From Arion vulgaris (lineage: Eukaryota > Mollusca > Gastropoda > Stylommatophora > Arionidae), in NCBI GenBank assembly GCA_020796225.1, contig CM036756.1, positions 56,140,616 through 56,204,615 of the forward strand: a DNA stretch of 64,000 nucleotides, written 5' to 3'. Shown one piece after another: positions 20,495 through 30,589 of the stretch. The notes under the pieces were generated by a model. The model ran no database searches. It was not told the origin of the DNA and saw only the letters and a program-made list of their open reading frames with translations. Numbering within the stretch: the first letter of the stretch is position 1; each line of letters begins with the position of its first letter. The translations under genes were made by a program, and so were the position numbers.

Positions 20495-22019
20495 GTTATG
20501 CGATCAACGTCATGGCACATTGGGCATTCCCATTCGTGCTCTGTCCTCCGATGCAGCAGCTATCCCAAAGTCCATTTGCTCACTGTACCCATGAGAAGTT
20601 GATTACTATATCTTCTTTCTCTACCACGACGACGACACTGTCTGGCATGTCCAAACTTAATGTCTAATTCTCGAGCTCGTTCCAGTGTCTGAGACTTGCC
20701 CATGTCACAGAATTGAGAGCGTACCGCATTGATGATATAGGATCTGTCCATATATCTGCCCGCTTGAGTCGAGGCATTGTTTGCAAGAAAGTCAGCACGC
20801 TCGTTACCCTGCACTCCAACATATCCAGGTGTGTACAGCCAAGTCATTTTCATGAGATGTGATCTCTGAATGATGTCCACCCATTCCACACGCATACTTC
20901 CAGATTCAATCATTTGAAGCATATTCGTCAAGTCTGATATGACAATCGTATGGGTTACCTGCTGCTCAGTAACCCATGAGAGAGCGCTGGAGGCAGCAGT
21001 GATCTCCATAGTCATGCTCGATGTCGTTGTCTCGAAATCACCGCTGTCATCATGAAGTGCGCGATCGCTTCGTTGTGCTGAATAAGCCCACGGTGATCTG
21101 GTTCCGCATCATCGGTGTAGATAATGATATCACCTTGATGGAAGTGCTGATCCACGAGTGCAAGAATCTCCATCATTGACGACGCCCGGGGCCCATTTTC
21201 TACAGCAGCGTCCAAGTGTACTGACAACCCTGGTTTAGTCGTATCCTCTGATATAGACATCCATTCTTCAACATGTCTCAGCTCATCTAGAGTACAGACC
21301 TGTTTAATAACATCCTCTGCCTCGGCCATCCAGGATCGGCCTCTCTTCAATCCCTGCCCTTGTTTTCATTTATGGATTTGTGCAGAGGATGATTTGTGTC
21401 CGCAGAAACTCTCAGATAAGCTTTTATCTGTGCGACTTTGTGTCTAATAGCCATCGTTGACAATCCAAGGACATAGCGCATTACCGCACATGAAGTGTCA
21501 CATGTGCACCAAGTAAAGCTTCATCGCTTCATTTTGGACCCTGTCTAACTTATCCAGCGATGTTCTGATTACTATCAGAAGACCAACACCATAGTCCACC
21601 ACGCGCAGCACTAGTCCCTGATAAAGAAAAAGCAGCAGGCGTTGTTCAATATCCGACTCCGCCATAACTTTGAGAGCGGCTAGCCCTTTTCTTGCCTTTA
21701 GAATTACGTTCTCAACATGACTCTTAAATGACAGGCTTCTGTCAACTGTTATACCAAGATATTTTAGTGTTTCTCTTCTTTCAATGTCTTTGTTACTCAT
21801 GCTGACAACTGGAGTAGGTGTCTTTACTATGTGAGTGTTAAGATAGCACCATGTCAGAGAAACCTTTGCTGGGTCCACATTCGCTTCGAATTCGTTGCAC
21901 AAGTCATCAATCCTATTCAGTTCACACTGTAATACAGATGCGATCTTCTGTGTTCTGTATAATGAAATACCGCCTTGGCATTCTCTCTCGGGACTATTCA
22001 GAACCTTAGATTTAATCAT
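20495..22019 (-). mobile_element. Non-LTR retrotransposon: RT C-terminal part plus RNase H
   Basis: Three frames in series (22019-21498, 21350-21012, 21015-20560) encode the end of an RT and an RNase H. RT side: NRIDDLCNEFEANVDPAKVS, RRETLKYLGITVDRSLSFKS and LDKLDRVQNEAMKL. RNase H: first acid in IIIYTDD, glutamate in MTMEITAASSAL, aspartate in TIVISDLTNM, and the last in GVQGNERADFLANNA. A CPMCH knuckle-like end follows. The glycine-serine normally after YTD is lost by frameshift, so it is dead. The 3' end is an ATAAC tail. Jockey/I-like elements have this layout. Other pieces lie at 10986-11229 and 28015-28500. Confidence 0.9.
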
Positions 22020-22069
22020 CAGTGATTTCTGTTAACATTAAGATAGAATTAAAAGATGTTCAATCAAAC

Positions 22070-22445
22070 AAACACAAGTCTCCTTAGATTGCCAGAACCA
22101 TAGATTCAATCTCCACCGTCTCCTTACATTGCTAGAACTGTAGACGCAATCTCCACCGTCTCCTTATATTGCTAGAACTGTAGACGCAATCTCCACCGTC
22201 TCCTTATATTGCTAGAACTGTAGATTCAATCTCCACCGTCTCCTTACATTGCTAGAACTGTAGACGCAATCGCCACCATTTCCTTACATTGCTAGAACTG
22301 TAGATGCAATCTCCACCGTCTCTTATATTGCTAGAACTGTAGACGCAATCGCCACCGTCTCCTTACATTGCTAGAACTGTAGATGCAACCACAACCGTCT
22401 CCTTACATTGCTAGAACTGGAGATGCAATCGCCACCATTTCATTA
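22070..22445. repeat. Minisatellite, 40 bp unit
   Basis: About nine copies of a unit containing TTGCTAGAACTGTAGACGCA and CTCCACCGTCTCCTTACA. It lies directly upstream (5') of the RNase H LINE fragment. Confidence 0.95.
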
Positions 22446-22639
22446 CAATTGCACTGTTCAATCATGTTCACATTGCTAGAATGTAACATATTAAACTGTC
22501 TCATATATGTGTAGAATGTGATTGTGTCATGTTCCAAGGCTCAGAATGACAACTTGTTCTAATCTGTTCATAGTTTGGTAACCGTCTTCTGTTCGTACTG
22601 ATTTGATTATGTTTTATTTGATCAACTGTTTCTTCAGAT

Positions 22640-22740
22640 GGTAACCTTACTAAGCAGCGATGGGTTAATGACTTTGACTCTTACTTGAATCTAAATTACA
22701 AGTACACGTAAGTCGCAGTAAAGCTCGCCTGAGAATAATG
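22640..22740 (+). mobile_element. SINE tail fragment (SINE-B/H type)
   Basis: GAATCTAAATTACAAGTACA and AAGCTCGCCTGAGAATAATG match the 3' ends at 27055 and 29045. Confidence 0.6.
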
Positions 22741-22839
22741 AAAGATCATAGTGTTAAGGATATTATACACAATTCTCAAAATTGTCATTTGTATTTCGCT
22801 TTTGTAACCATCTCTGTTATTTCTTCTTTTTCTTCTTTT

Positions 22840-23125
22840 TCTTCTCTCCTCCTCATGGAGCATGGGGTTTCAGCAGCTGCCCTCCACTTTTCTCGGCCTC
22901 TTGCGGTTTTCTTTATGATTTATCTGGTTCGCCCAGCATCTTCCTGTTCCTATAGAAGACTCCATCTCCAAGTTTGCTTAGGACGCCCCCCCCTCTCCTT
23001 TTTCCTTGCGGGTTTCACTCCAGCTCTTGTCTAGTGACACCTGACTAGGTCCTTCTGCAGGCTATGCCTGATCCACAACCATGTTTCCCCTTCTGACCTG
23101 GGTCTTAATGGTTTTCTGCCTTGTT
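22840..23125. repeat. Repeat X copy
   Basis: Shares TAGAAGACTCCATCTCCAA, CTTGTCTAGTGACAC and TCCTTCTGCAGGCTATGCC with the copies at 6227 and 56065. No gene. Confidence 0.6.
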
Positions 23126-23134
23126 CTTTACTAT

Positions 23135-23395
23135 AAGTCTGTGTTTGTAACTCTGCCATACCATCTCATTATGAGAATCCTTCGAAGACTTATGTTAATA
23201 AAATTCTGAAACGTGTTTTTATTTATCTTGGTGACTCGCCACGTTTCCGAATCATACAACAGGACGAATTTCACATTTGAGCTAAATGTCATAAGCTTTT
23301 TGCAAAGCGTTGATGGCATTAAATTTTCAAACTGTGTGCAGATAAACAAAGAATTTCGAGCTTTTTTCTAATCACGGCGTTAATGTCCTCGTCTG
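23135..23395 (-). mobile_element. LINE RT thumb fragment
   Basis: Reads FSSNVKFVLLYDSETWRVTK and then FINISLRRILIMRW. It matches the conserved 'NVKSVLLYGSETWR ... FIN.CLRRIL.IRW' block. Confidence 0.85.
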
Positions 23396-23399
23396 TATC

Positions 23400-23790
23400 T
23401 CCTAATTCAATCAATCAAGTGCCATGCCTGCCGGCGTAGGCGATCATGTCTTTCCACAACTCTCTCTCTCCCTCCTTGGTGCAGTTAATCTGTTCTGACG
23501 ACAATCTTTTGTCGAACCAAGATGTCAGGACATCCATCATCTACTCCCTCTGTCGTCCACGATCTCTCCTTCTCTGACTTTTACCTGTTGTTACTAAATG
23601 TTCTAAACCTTCTCTTCGCATTATATGCCCGAAGAACCTCGATTGTCGGATTCTTATTCTTTTGATAAGGTTTTATGTGTGCAGTCCTGATTAAAAACCT
23701 TATCATTTGTTTTCTTCTCTGTCCATGGAATTTTTATCATTCTTCTGTAAAACCACATGTCTGTGGCTTCCAGTGATCATATTGACTGGC
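23400..23790 (-). mobile_element. LINE RT 3' end
   Basis: The minus strand ends ERELWKDMIAYAGRHGT followed by a stop, preceded by frameshifted SEQINCTKEGER. This is a common C terminus of RTE-like LINEs. A related copy lies at 49970-50215. Confidence 0.7.
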
Positions 23791-23964
23791 TGCTCTTAAT
23801 ACCAAAGTAATGGGTCTCTATGGCGGAAGTGATGAAGACGTTTGCCTGTCGTTCTGAAGGTTGTTCGTTGAAGGTGTGCAGCTTTTCATGAGGGTTGTTA
23901 CTGAGGTTACAAAGTCCGTTCTTTATGCAACACTTTCGGCAGATTTTCTTCATCTTATTCTTCT

Positions 23965-24205
23965 TCCAAAGCTCTATATCGACCTCTTGTTAAACCACTC
24001 TTTGTGATCTATATGTGATCCGAGCCTAAGAGTGATTGTACATTGTGCCAGTTATGTGCCTGCAAGTAGGCCAGCACATCCGATTTCTGCAACGATTTGT
24101 ATTTACTAGGGTAGCTTTCCTATGCCCCTACCTCAGCCGCATCTTGCAACATGCCTGGTAGGTCTCGGTGTTAATTTTCTTTGCTCCCCTTGTGAGCCCT
24201 GGCAA
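23965..24205 (-). mobile_element. SINE-C copy
   Basis: The reverse strand shows TGGCACAATGTACAATCACT and a GTAGGCCAGCACATCCGATT equivalent, with the CTTCTTC end at the left. The 5' end is divergent. Confidence 0.8.
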
Positions 24206-24229
24206 CACGGCAGATGAATTGCCGTTGCA

Positions 24230-24295
24230 GCCGACAGCAACAGAGCCATTTGGGGAAACCCGGTACAGTGAAGCCAATCCTCCGCCTTCAGATCT
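24230..24295 (+). mobile_element. SINE-D 3' end
   Basis: GCCATTTGGGGAAACCCGGT followed by GAAGCCAATCCTCCGCCTTC. Confidence 0.6.
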
Positions 24296-24756
24296 TTTTG
24301 TTTAGACGGCCAAGATAGAGAAATGCATAACCCCTGTTATTTATAAACACAATATTCATTGACCATATGTTGACTGTGTCTTGTGATTAGAATTCTATTT
24401 TTGCACTACAAAATCAATGTTATCAGTTATTTGATGAATTATTACGTCCGTGTTACATCTATATATATAAATGCTTGTTCATCTTATCAAAACGTTTGTA
24501 GGCCGTACACTTAAAAGCTTATTGCCTCAAAGAAAAGCGTATTGTAAATGTCGCTTCAAGCGTGATCACAGAGACTGTACGTTCAAGCAAAGTAAAACAT
24601 TCATAGCTTACAGATAACAAACAGTTTCTAGTGAAGAGATAGCCTGTTCAAGGGGTTAAAGGATTACAATAAAATGATTGTATAAGATGGAAGGATTTAG
24701 ATGGTGTGATATGTTCACATTTGTTGTCAAGGATATTAGTTTTCACATGTTATAGT
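24296..24756. other. No repeat seen; possible upstream region of the gene
   Basis: Apparently single-copy AT-rich sequence just 5' of the candidate first coding exon. I cannot identify a promoter or a transcription start. Confidence 0.35.
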
Positions 24757-24802
24757 GTAGTTTCCGCTGTGTGGGTTAAGGGTTAGATGTGACTTTTCCA
24801 AG

Positions 24803-24863
24803 ATGACTGATATGGAATCTGACCCAGGACTGTTGGAGACGGAGTCACATACAAGAAAACAAC
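24803..24863 (+). CDS. Candidate first coding exon of an unrecognised gene
   Basis: ATG at 24803 in a fair context (A at -3), with an in-frame TAG 45 bases upstream. Twenty codons read MTDMESDPGLLETESHTRKQ plus one extra base, then GTAAGT at 24864, a strong donor in phase 1. The exon at 45541 begins with two bases that complete a codon (C+GA gives Arg), so the frames fit: HTRKQ-R-TKRRTFKRFRK forms one continuous basic run. Phase agreement has a one-in-three chance of being accidental. ATG could also directly follow an acceptor (TTTTCCAAG), making this an internal exon. No function can be assigned. Confidence 0.5.
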
Positions 24864-24894
24864 GTAAGTACTTAATTATCAGCTGATCAATATT

Positions 24895-25200
24895 GACATA
24901 TGGATGTATTAGATTAAAGAGCAAAAGACAATAATAGACATATGGATGTAAGGTTAGATTAAAGAGACAAACAGACATTATGTGTAGTTACAAGCTGTGT
25001 AGGTTAAGGTTAAAGACTGACACCAAGATGAAGGTTAGAATGGACCAGACTATGGAGAGGAGTTAAAGAAACAACGGTACTGTTAAAGGACAAAGACATA
25101 TGGATGTAATTAGTTAAAGAGACAACAGACATGGATGTAAGGTTATTAAAGAGACAAACAGACATATGGATGTAAGGTTAGTAAAGAGACAAACAACCCT
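24895..25200. repeat. Irregular minisatellite, about 37 bp unit, with a blended flank copy
   Basis: Units contain GACATATGGATGTAAGGTTA and TTAAAGAGACAAACA. About six are recognisable. From 24985 to 25085 the sequence is a mixture of this unit and the exon region 24757-24865 (see findings). Confidence 0.85.
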
Positions 25201-25234
25201 CCCTCCTTGTCACTATATTCTGTTTAAATGTGTT

Positions 25235-25870
25235 TTTGTTGTTACAATATTTATCATCATCAGGTATATCTCCCGCCCGTGTGTTGCCAGGGCTCACAAG
25301 GAGCAAAGAATAGTAACACTGCCACCTACAAGGCATGTCTTAAGAGGCGACTGATTTAGGGGCCTAGGGAAGCTACAATAGTTAATAACAAGCGTCGCAG
25401 AAATCGGATGTGCTGACCTACTTGTAGGCGCGTAACTTTCACAACGTACAATCGCTCTTAGGCTCAGATCACATACAAATCACATAGAGTGGTTAACAAG
25501 TAGTCGATATGGAGCTTTCGTCGAAGAAGGTATTATCTCCGCATCGAAGGTTGGTGATTGCAATGGATCTCCAACCTTCCCTGTTTCTTGACTTAATGTT
25601 GCACTCTACCAAGCTATAATTTCTCCATCTCTTGATGTTTCCTTCCCACTTTTATCTCGGTCTCCTCTTGTTCTCCATCCTTCAACTGTCCCTCTAACAA
25701 GATTCTGATCAACCTGTCCAGTCTCATGTCTCTTTATGTGTCCGATATATTTTATTTGTTTGATTTAAACAAAAATATTCCAGTATTAATTTCTTGTTCG
25801 TTTCTAATTTATCTAGAACTTATTTTTGTGTGTTTTTCTATCCATGACTTAGTCTTCTGTATATCAACAT
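25235..25870 (-). mobile_element. LINE 3' region, split by SINE-C
   Basis: ATTTATCATCATCAGGT, then after the SINE CTCCGCATCGAAGGTTGG and CTTAATGTTGCACTCTACCA, match the 3' region of the LINE at 57015-57745. A CATGTCTCTTTATGTGTCCG block corresponds to the RT 'GHIKR' segment in reverse. Decayed. Confidence 0.75.
25274..25527 (+). mobile_element. SINE-C copy with target duplication
   Basis: Starts CGCCCGTGTGTTGCCAGGGC, with ACCTACAAGGCATGTCTTAA in the middle, and ends near TCGTCGAAGAA. GGTATATCTCC (25263-25273) and GGTATTATCTCC (25528-25539) are the target duplication, differing by one base. The target is a LINE 3' end. Confidence 0.88.
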
Positions 25871-25954
25871 CTCAAAGGAATTAATAATTTTATACAAATA
25901 TTAACTACAAAATTATATATTATATTACATATTCATTTCGTACCGTTATACTTT

Positions 25955-26165
25955 ACATATTGCCTCAAGTATTTCTTGATACCGTTCTGTCCTGGACAAC
26001 TCGCTCAATCTCATCCAGGGATTTCAGTTCAATATTTCTTGCCTCTCTCAACAAAGTTCATTCCAGGGCTTCCCTAGGCGGTCATTTTGAACCTTTACCT
26101 CCAACTTCAATGCCTGCTTTGGTATTCTTTGATCATTTACGCTCAAAGTATTTATGGATTGAAAG
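25955..26165 (-). mobile_element. LINE 3' domain fragment
   Basis: CTTGCCTCTCTCAACAAAGT, CAATGCCTGCTTTGG and TTCTTTGATCATTTACGCTC correspond to 19435-19790. It ends where SINE-A begins. Confidence 0.6.
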
Positions 26166-26169
26166 AATC

Positions 26170-26600
26170 ATCATTATTGCACTTGGGAAAGTAAGCATGT
26201 GTGCTACGATCTCTTTCTTACACAGGAAGATATCAGCTGCAGTGCATGAACTCCGTAGATCCGGCGAGGGCCCCCTATGCAATTTTGAAGATGGTGAAGA
26301 TTTTTATGTAGGAATTTTATTTTTAATATTTTTAATAAATTTTGCCCGGGCAGCGGCTTTCCAGCCTGCTCTTCTCGATTTTGAACTGTTAATGGTTCTT
26401 TTACGTGCTTAAATTTAACATGAGACATACGTTTTATCGTCCGTCTCTGATAGGACTATCTCTATCTCATCTACACTGAGATCAGGGATTTCTTGAAAAA
26501 TATCCAGATGGCTCCACGAGGGAGCAAACCTGGTACCTTTGGCTCGAGATACGAGCACGCAACCTCTACGCCACAGAAGGTATGCCCACCATATCTCCAC
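26170..26600 (-). mobile_element. SINE-A copy, nearly complete
   Basis: In reverse: tRNA-like head (CTACGCCACAGAAGG at the right edge), GGTACCAGGTTTGCTCCCTC as B box, CCCTGATCTCAGTGTAGATG, and a TCTTCCTGTGTAAGAAAGAG 3' part. It matches 30590-31000 over its whole length. Confidence 0.88.
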
Positions 26601-26965
26601 CTTCTTCTATCAGCTGTTACTAGTGGTTGACCAGACATTTCCTCGTAAGGTATCCCCAACATATCTCCATCTTCTCCTTCGTATAACATCTGTTAATCAT
26701 CATCAAGTAGATTTACGCTCCGGAACTGGGCTCCCGTGACAGCAGTCCTGAAAACTCTCTGTTCTGTGCAAGTTGACCGTCGTCAGCAGCAGGCATTCTA
26801 AGATCGTCAATGACATCTTGCACCCATAGTCATCCATGTCTTCTTCTCATTCGTCTTCCAGGCACCATTCCTTCAAAATTATCTTCTCTAGGCACTCATG
26901 TCGTTTGATATGTCCGAAATATTTAATTTTCCTAGTTTATGCTCTTTAATAGCCAACTCTTGTCT
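26601..26965 (-). mobile_element. LINE 3' domain fragment
   Basis: The minus strand reads GEDGDMLGIPYEE at 26630-26690. Further on, CACTCATGTCGTTTGATATG and CCGAAATATTTAATTTTCC form the reverse of the RT 'KYFGHIKRHE' block. Fragmentary. Confidence 0.6.
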
Positions 26966-27054
26966 TAACAGTGGTTGACACAACCAGAAAAATTACGACA
27001 GATAAATACAAGTACAATATAAATATTTTATTAATTAACATTGGTTGCCGATAG

Positions 27055-27425
27055 TGGGCGTCTGTAGCTTAAGCGGTAGTGAACTCGATCAAAACCCAAG
27101 TGTATCTGGTTCAAACTCCGCGGCAGGCAGTTTTAGAAGCAAATTTGTTTTGCGTGGAATTTTATGAACGGTAACACCAGACTCACCGTTCAGAAGGCAA
27201 TGGCAAACTACTGAACGTATAAGTTGTGCCTAGAAAATCGACGACTCGTTTACTGTTGCTGATGGCTACGTCCTGTAAAGAAGGATATACCACGATTTTC
27301 ATACAGTATGCGATTGGACAACATGAGACCCTGATTCTTTACTTTGGGATCTAAATTGCAAGTACCTCTGAAATCAGAGTACAGCTCCCCTGTCTGACCA
27401 GGGACCATGGCAATAAGAAAAGCAA
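27055..27425 (+). mobile_element. SINE-B copy, longest form
   Basis: The tRNA-like head GGGCGTCTGTAGCTTAAGCG contains an A-box-like stretch, and GTATCTGGTTCAAACTCCGC the B box. The body has CACCGTTCAGAAGGCAATGG and GAACGTATAAGTTGTGCC, and the tail TACTTTGGGATCTAAATTGC through CCCTGTCTGACCAGGG. Pol III promoters of this kind drive SINE transcription. Confidence 0.88.
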
Positions 27426-27734
27426 GTCTTCATGCAAAAAGTAATCAGATATGCCATAATAGGTCTCATGACTATGCCTGTGTTCATAGAAAGCGAACGA
27501 AAACAAAATTAATCAACCTAACCCTTCTTTATTAAGTTATATATCTACGGTCCAGTTCACTAGACTGTCAATATACATTTGTACTTATCACTATCCGATC
27601 TGACTTCACAATACGCAGGTGCAGTTAAATGTGATTATGACTTTGTTTATGTAATTGATACTAGTTACATATTACAATTCTATTTAAACCTGCTCACCTG
27701 GCCTGTATCAGATCGATTATAGTTAGCAATAACT
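27426..27734. other. No gene seen
   Basis: AT-rich, apparently single-copy sequence. Confidence 0.5.
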
Positions 27735-27930
27735 GCTTACATTTAAGTATATATTATGTTGTTTTATAGACATTAATTTGATGTGTATAGTTTAAGTATA
27801 TATTATGTTGTTTTATAGACATTAATTTGATGTGTATAGTTTAAGTATATATATTACGTTGTTTGGTGGATATTAATTTGATGTGTATAGTTTAAGTATA
27901 TATATTACGTTGTGTGGTGGATATTTTTAA
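27735..27930. repeat. Minisatellite, 50-bp unit
   Basis: Four copies of a unit containing TTTAAGTATATATTATGTTG and ATTAATTTGATGTGTATAG. A further partial copy lies at 28738-28790, beyond a LINE and a SINE. Confidence 0.95.
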
Positions 27931-28014
27931 AAACGTAAAGAAACACTCTTTTTAATACCGCGAGGTATATAGGGTAATACATTGTTAGACCCGTATTTTT
28001 CATTGACCTTCGGC

Positions 28015-28500
28015 ACACGACGGGTTATGTTATGTTATGCTATGCCCTTAACGTCATGGCATATTGGGCATTTCCTGCGTGCCCTGTCCTCCGCTGCAGC
28101 AGCCATCCTAAAGTCCATTTTCTCACCGTACCCATGAGAATTTGATTAGTATACCTTCTCTCTCTACATTGAAGACGACACTGTCTGGCATTATTTCTGC
28201 CCGCTTGAATCGGAGCATTGTTTGTGAGAAAGTCAGCACGCTCGTTACCCTGCACTCCAGCACGTCCAGGAGTGTAAAGCCAAGTCATTTTCTTGAGATG
28301 TGATCTCCGAATGCTGTCTTACCCATTCCAGGCACAGTCTTCCAGATTCAATCTTTTGAAGTATATTCATCGAGTCTGATATGATAATCGATGGGTTACC
28401 TGTTGCTCAGCCACACATGAGACAGCCCTGAAGACAGTGGTGATCTCAATAATCATGCTCGATGTTGTTGTCTCGAAAGCGCCGCAGTCCTCATGAAGTG
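28015..28500 (-). mobile_element. RNase H LINE fragment, internally deleted
   Basis: Reads MTWLYTPGRAGVQGNERADF, LTNNAPIQAGR, then directly NARQCRLQCRERRYTNQILM and GTVRKWTLGWLLQRRTGH. Compared with 20495-22019, the segment between AGR and ARQC is missing. An ATAAC-type tail is at 28024-28040. Confidence 0.88.
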
Positions 28501-28539
28501 TGATGTGATGATGTGGTCAACAACACGATGGGTGATGTG

Positions 28540-28715
28540 ATCAGCATCACGCCGACCGCCTTTACTTTCTAGTGTTTTTCCTAGTACCCAATTGAGACTG
28601 GGTTAATCTGAGAGCTGTTACGGTCGGAAAAGATTTCACGCCTACTGTAGAATTAAACCCAGACCACTAGTCAAAGAAGCGAATTCACTAACAACTACGC
28701 TACTGCGGCTCGCGG
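28540..28715 (-). mobile_element. SINE-E copy
   Basis: In reverse: GCCGCAGTAGCGTAGTTGTT (A-box-like), GGTCTGGGTTTAATTCTACA (B-box-like), then the body. It pairs with 54385-54545, defining a tRNA-headed family of about 160-180 bp. Confidence 0.75.
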
Positions 28716-28797
28716 ATATATATTAGTGAAATATTTATATTTTAAGTATATATTATGTTGTTTTGTGGATATTAACGCGATATGCCTAGTTTTTGTG

Positions 28798-29010
28798 GGG
28801 GTTTTTTCTGATCAGGAGCACTTGAGCTTTCAGCTGTTCGGCTCGGTGCCATGGACATCGTAACCCTTCGGTTCGGTGCCACGAACACCTTAAATCTGGA
28901 GAACCTGTGGCTTTTTCTGCCAGCCCGCAGAATTGAACCGCACTCACAGAGGGCTTGTCCCCAGTCGTCGAGCGCGCTACGAACACGTTGGGCAGACGGG
29001 TCTAGTTTAA
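28798..29010 (-). mobile_element. SINE-F copy
   Basis: GCTCGGTGCCATGGACATCG, CCTTCGGTTCGGTGCCACGA and a GCAGAATTGAACCGCACT B-box region are shared in reverse with 53993-54215. Confidence 0.8.
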
Positions 29011-29044
29011 GAATACAAACACTAGAGGACTAGAGTTTAAAATA

Positions 29045-29250
29045 GGAGTTCACCGTAGCGAAGTTGATAACGCACAGCGCTAGTGACTGTGTAGCGTAGA
29101 ACTCCGGGGGTTTGAGACCAGCTTAGGCCAACAATATTTTGGTGTGTACGTGGTTGGACTACACGAGGGCCTGATACTTTACTTGTGGACCAAAATTACA
29201 TGTACCTGTAAGTCGGTGTAAGGTTTGCCTGAATGGCAAGTTACACTTTT
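29045..29250 (+). mobile_element. SINE-H copy
   Basis: tRNA-like head: CACCGTAGCGAAGTTGATAA, then CTCCGGGGGTTTGAGACC as a B box. The tail CAAAATTACATGTACCTGTA to TTTGCCTGAATGGCAAG is shared with SINE-B, so the two families have different heads on one tail. Confidence 0.7.
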
Positions 29251-29334
29251 TATAATGATAGCAGAATGATGAGGTACACTTGTGATAAGGCAAGTAAGAT
29301 GTTATGCAAAAATGAGTCAGAGGCGCCATATTAA

Positions 29335-29956
29335 GGGCCTTAAATTTCGTACTTTCAGTTCTAACTGTGACGCAAGTTCGTACTTTACCATCTCTCTTGA
29401 CTGTGACGCAAGTCTACTTTCAGTTCTGACTGTGACGCAAGTTCGTACTTTCAGTTCTGAGCTGTGACGCAAGTTCGTTTCACCTTTCAAATTACTCAGC
29501 TGATGACGCAAGTTCGTACTTTCAGTTCTGACTGTGACGCAGTTCGTTCAGTTCTACTGTGACGCAAGTTCGTACTTTCAGTTCTGACTGTGACGCAAGT
29601 TCGTACTTTCAGTTCTGACTGTGACGCAAGTTCGTACTTTCAGTTCTGACTGTGACGCAAGTTCGTACTTTCAGTTCTAACTGTGACGCAAGTTCGTACT
29701 TTCAGTTCTGACTGTGACGCAAGTTCGTACTTTCAGTTCTGACTGTGACGCAAGTTCGTATTCACTGTTGCATGTACTTTCAGTTTGACTGTGACGCAAG
29801 TTCGTACTTTCAGTTCTGACTGTGACGCAAGTTCGTACTTTCAGTTCTGACTGTGACGCAAGTTCGTACTTTCAGTTCTGACTGTGACGCAAGTTCGTAC
29901 TTTCAGTTCTGACTGTGACGCAATCGTCTTCATTCTGACTGTGACGCAATTTCGTC
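29335..29956. repeat. Minisatellite, 31 bp unit
   Basis: About twenty copies of a unit containing GTTCGTACTTTCAGTTCTGA and CTGTGACGCAA. The edges (29340-29540 and 29755-29790) carry indels and foreign bases. One more copy, CCTTCAGCTCTGACTGTCGG, survives beyond the SINE at 30213. Confidence 0.95.
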
Positions 29957-29965
29957 CCTTCAGCT

Positions 29966-30212
29966 TTTCTTCTTCTTCGAACGCTTCATATCGACCACTC
30001 TTTGTGAGTTGTATGTGATCTGAGCCTAAGAGCGATTGTGCGTTGTGCCAGTTATGCGCCTACAAGTAGGCCAGCAATCCGATCTCTGCAACAATTTTTA
30101 TTTACTAGAGTAGCTTACCTAGACTCCTACCTCAGTCGCCTTTTACGACATGCCTTGTAGGTCGCAGTGTTACTATTCTTTGCTTCCCTGTGACCCCGAC
30201 AACACACGGGCA
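29966..30212 (-). mobile_element. SINE-C copy inserted in the 31-bp array
   Basis: CCTTCAGCT at 29957-29965 and at 30213-30221 is an exact 9-base target duplication, and array sequence continues on both sides. The (GAA)n end lies at the left (TCTTCTTCTTCGAACG in this strand). Confidence 0.92.
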
Positions 30213-30394
30213 CCTTCAGCTCTGACTGTCGGGATTCAGAATATTATCAGAAATTCATAGCAATCGTTGTTAACCCCACCATCTTGACCAGTCCTGTCAA
30301 TAAATGAAGAAATTAGATCACGAACGAAACCAATTTGTAATAATATTTATCTTGTTTTGTTGTTCTCTTGGTTTCGCATCCAGAAAAAACAATT

Positions 30395-30570
30395 AGCCTT
30401 ATTACATGTCTTAGGCATAGCTCACGGTTCTCTTTTATCACCAGCGCTAGTTCAGATGTATACAACGGTATTAGGCAAAGTTTAAACACCAGAGCCTGGA
30501 CGAACATTGACATTTGCAGATGACGCCCACATATACAAGAATATGTTATGTCATAAGCAATGGCACACAA
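30395..30570 (+). mobile_element. LINE RT fragment with motifs B and C
   Basis: GIAHGSLLSPALVQMYTTVL is motif B (usually 'G.PQGS.LSP'). A stop follows, then GRTLTFADDAHIYKN with the FADD catalytic motif. It could be the RT part of the RNase H LINE family. Confidence 0.8.
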
Positions 30571-30589
30571 TCCATTCAAATGTGCCTAT

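Noticed and set aside
20495..22019. Host ribonuclease H gene
   Set aside because: The domain directly follows RT sequence and has truncated genomic copies with target duplications, so it belongs to a retrotransposon.
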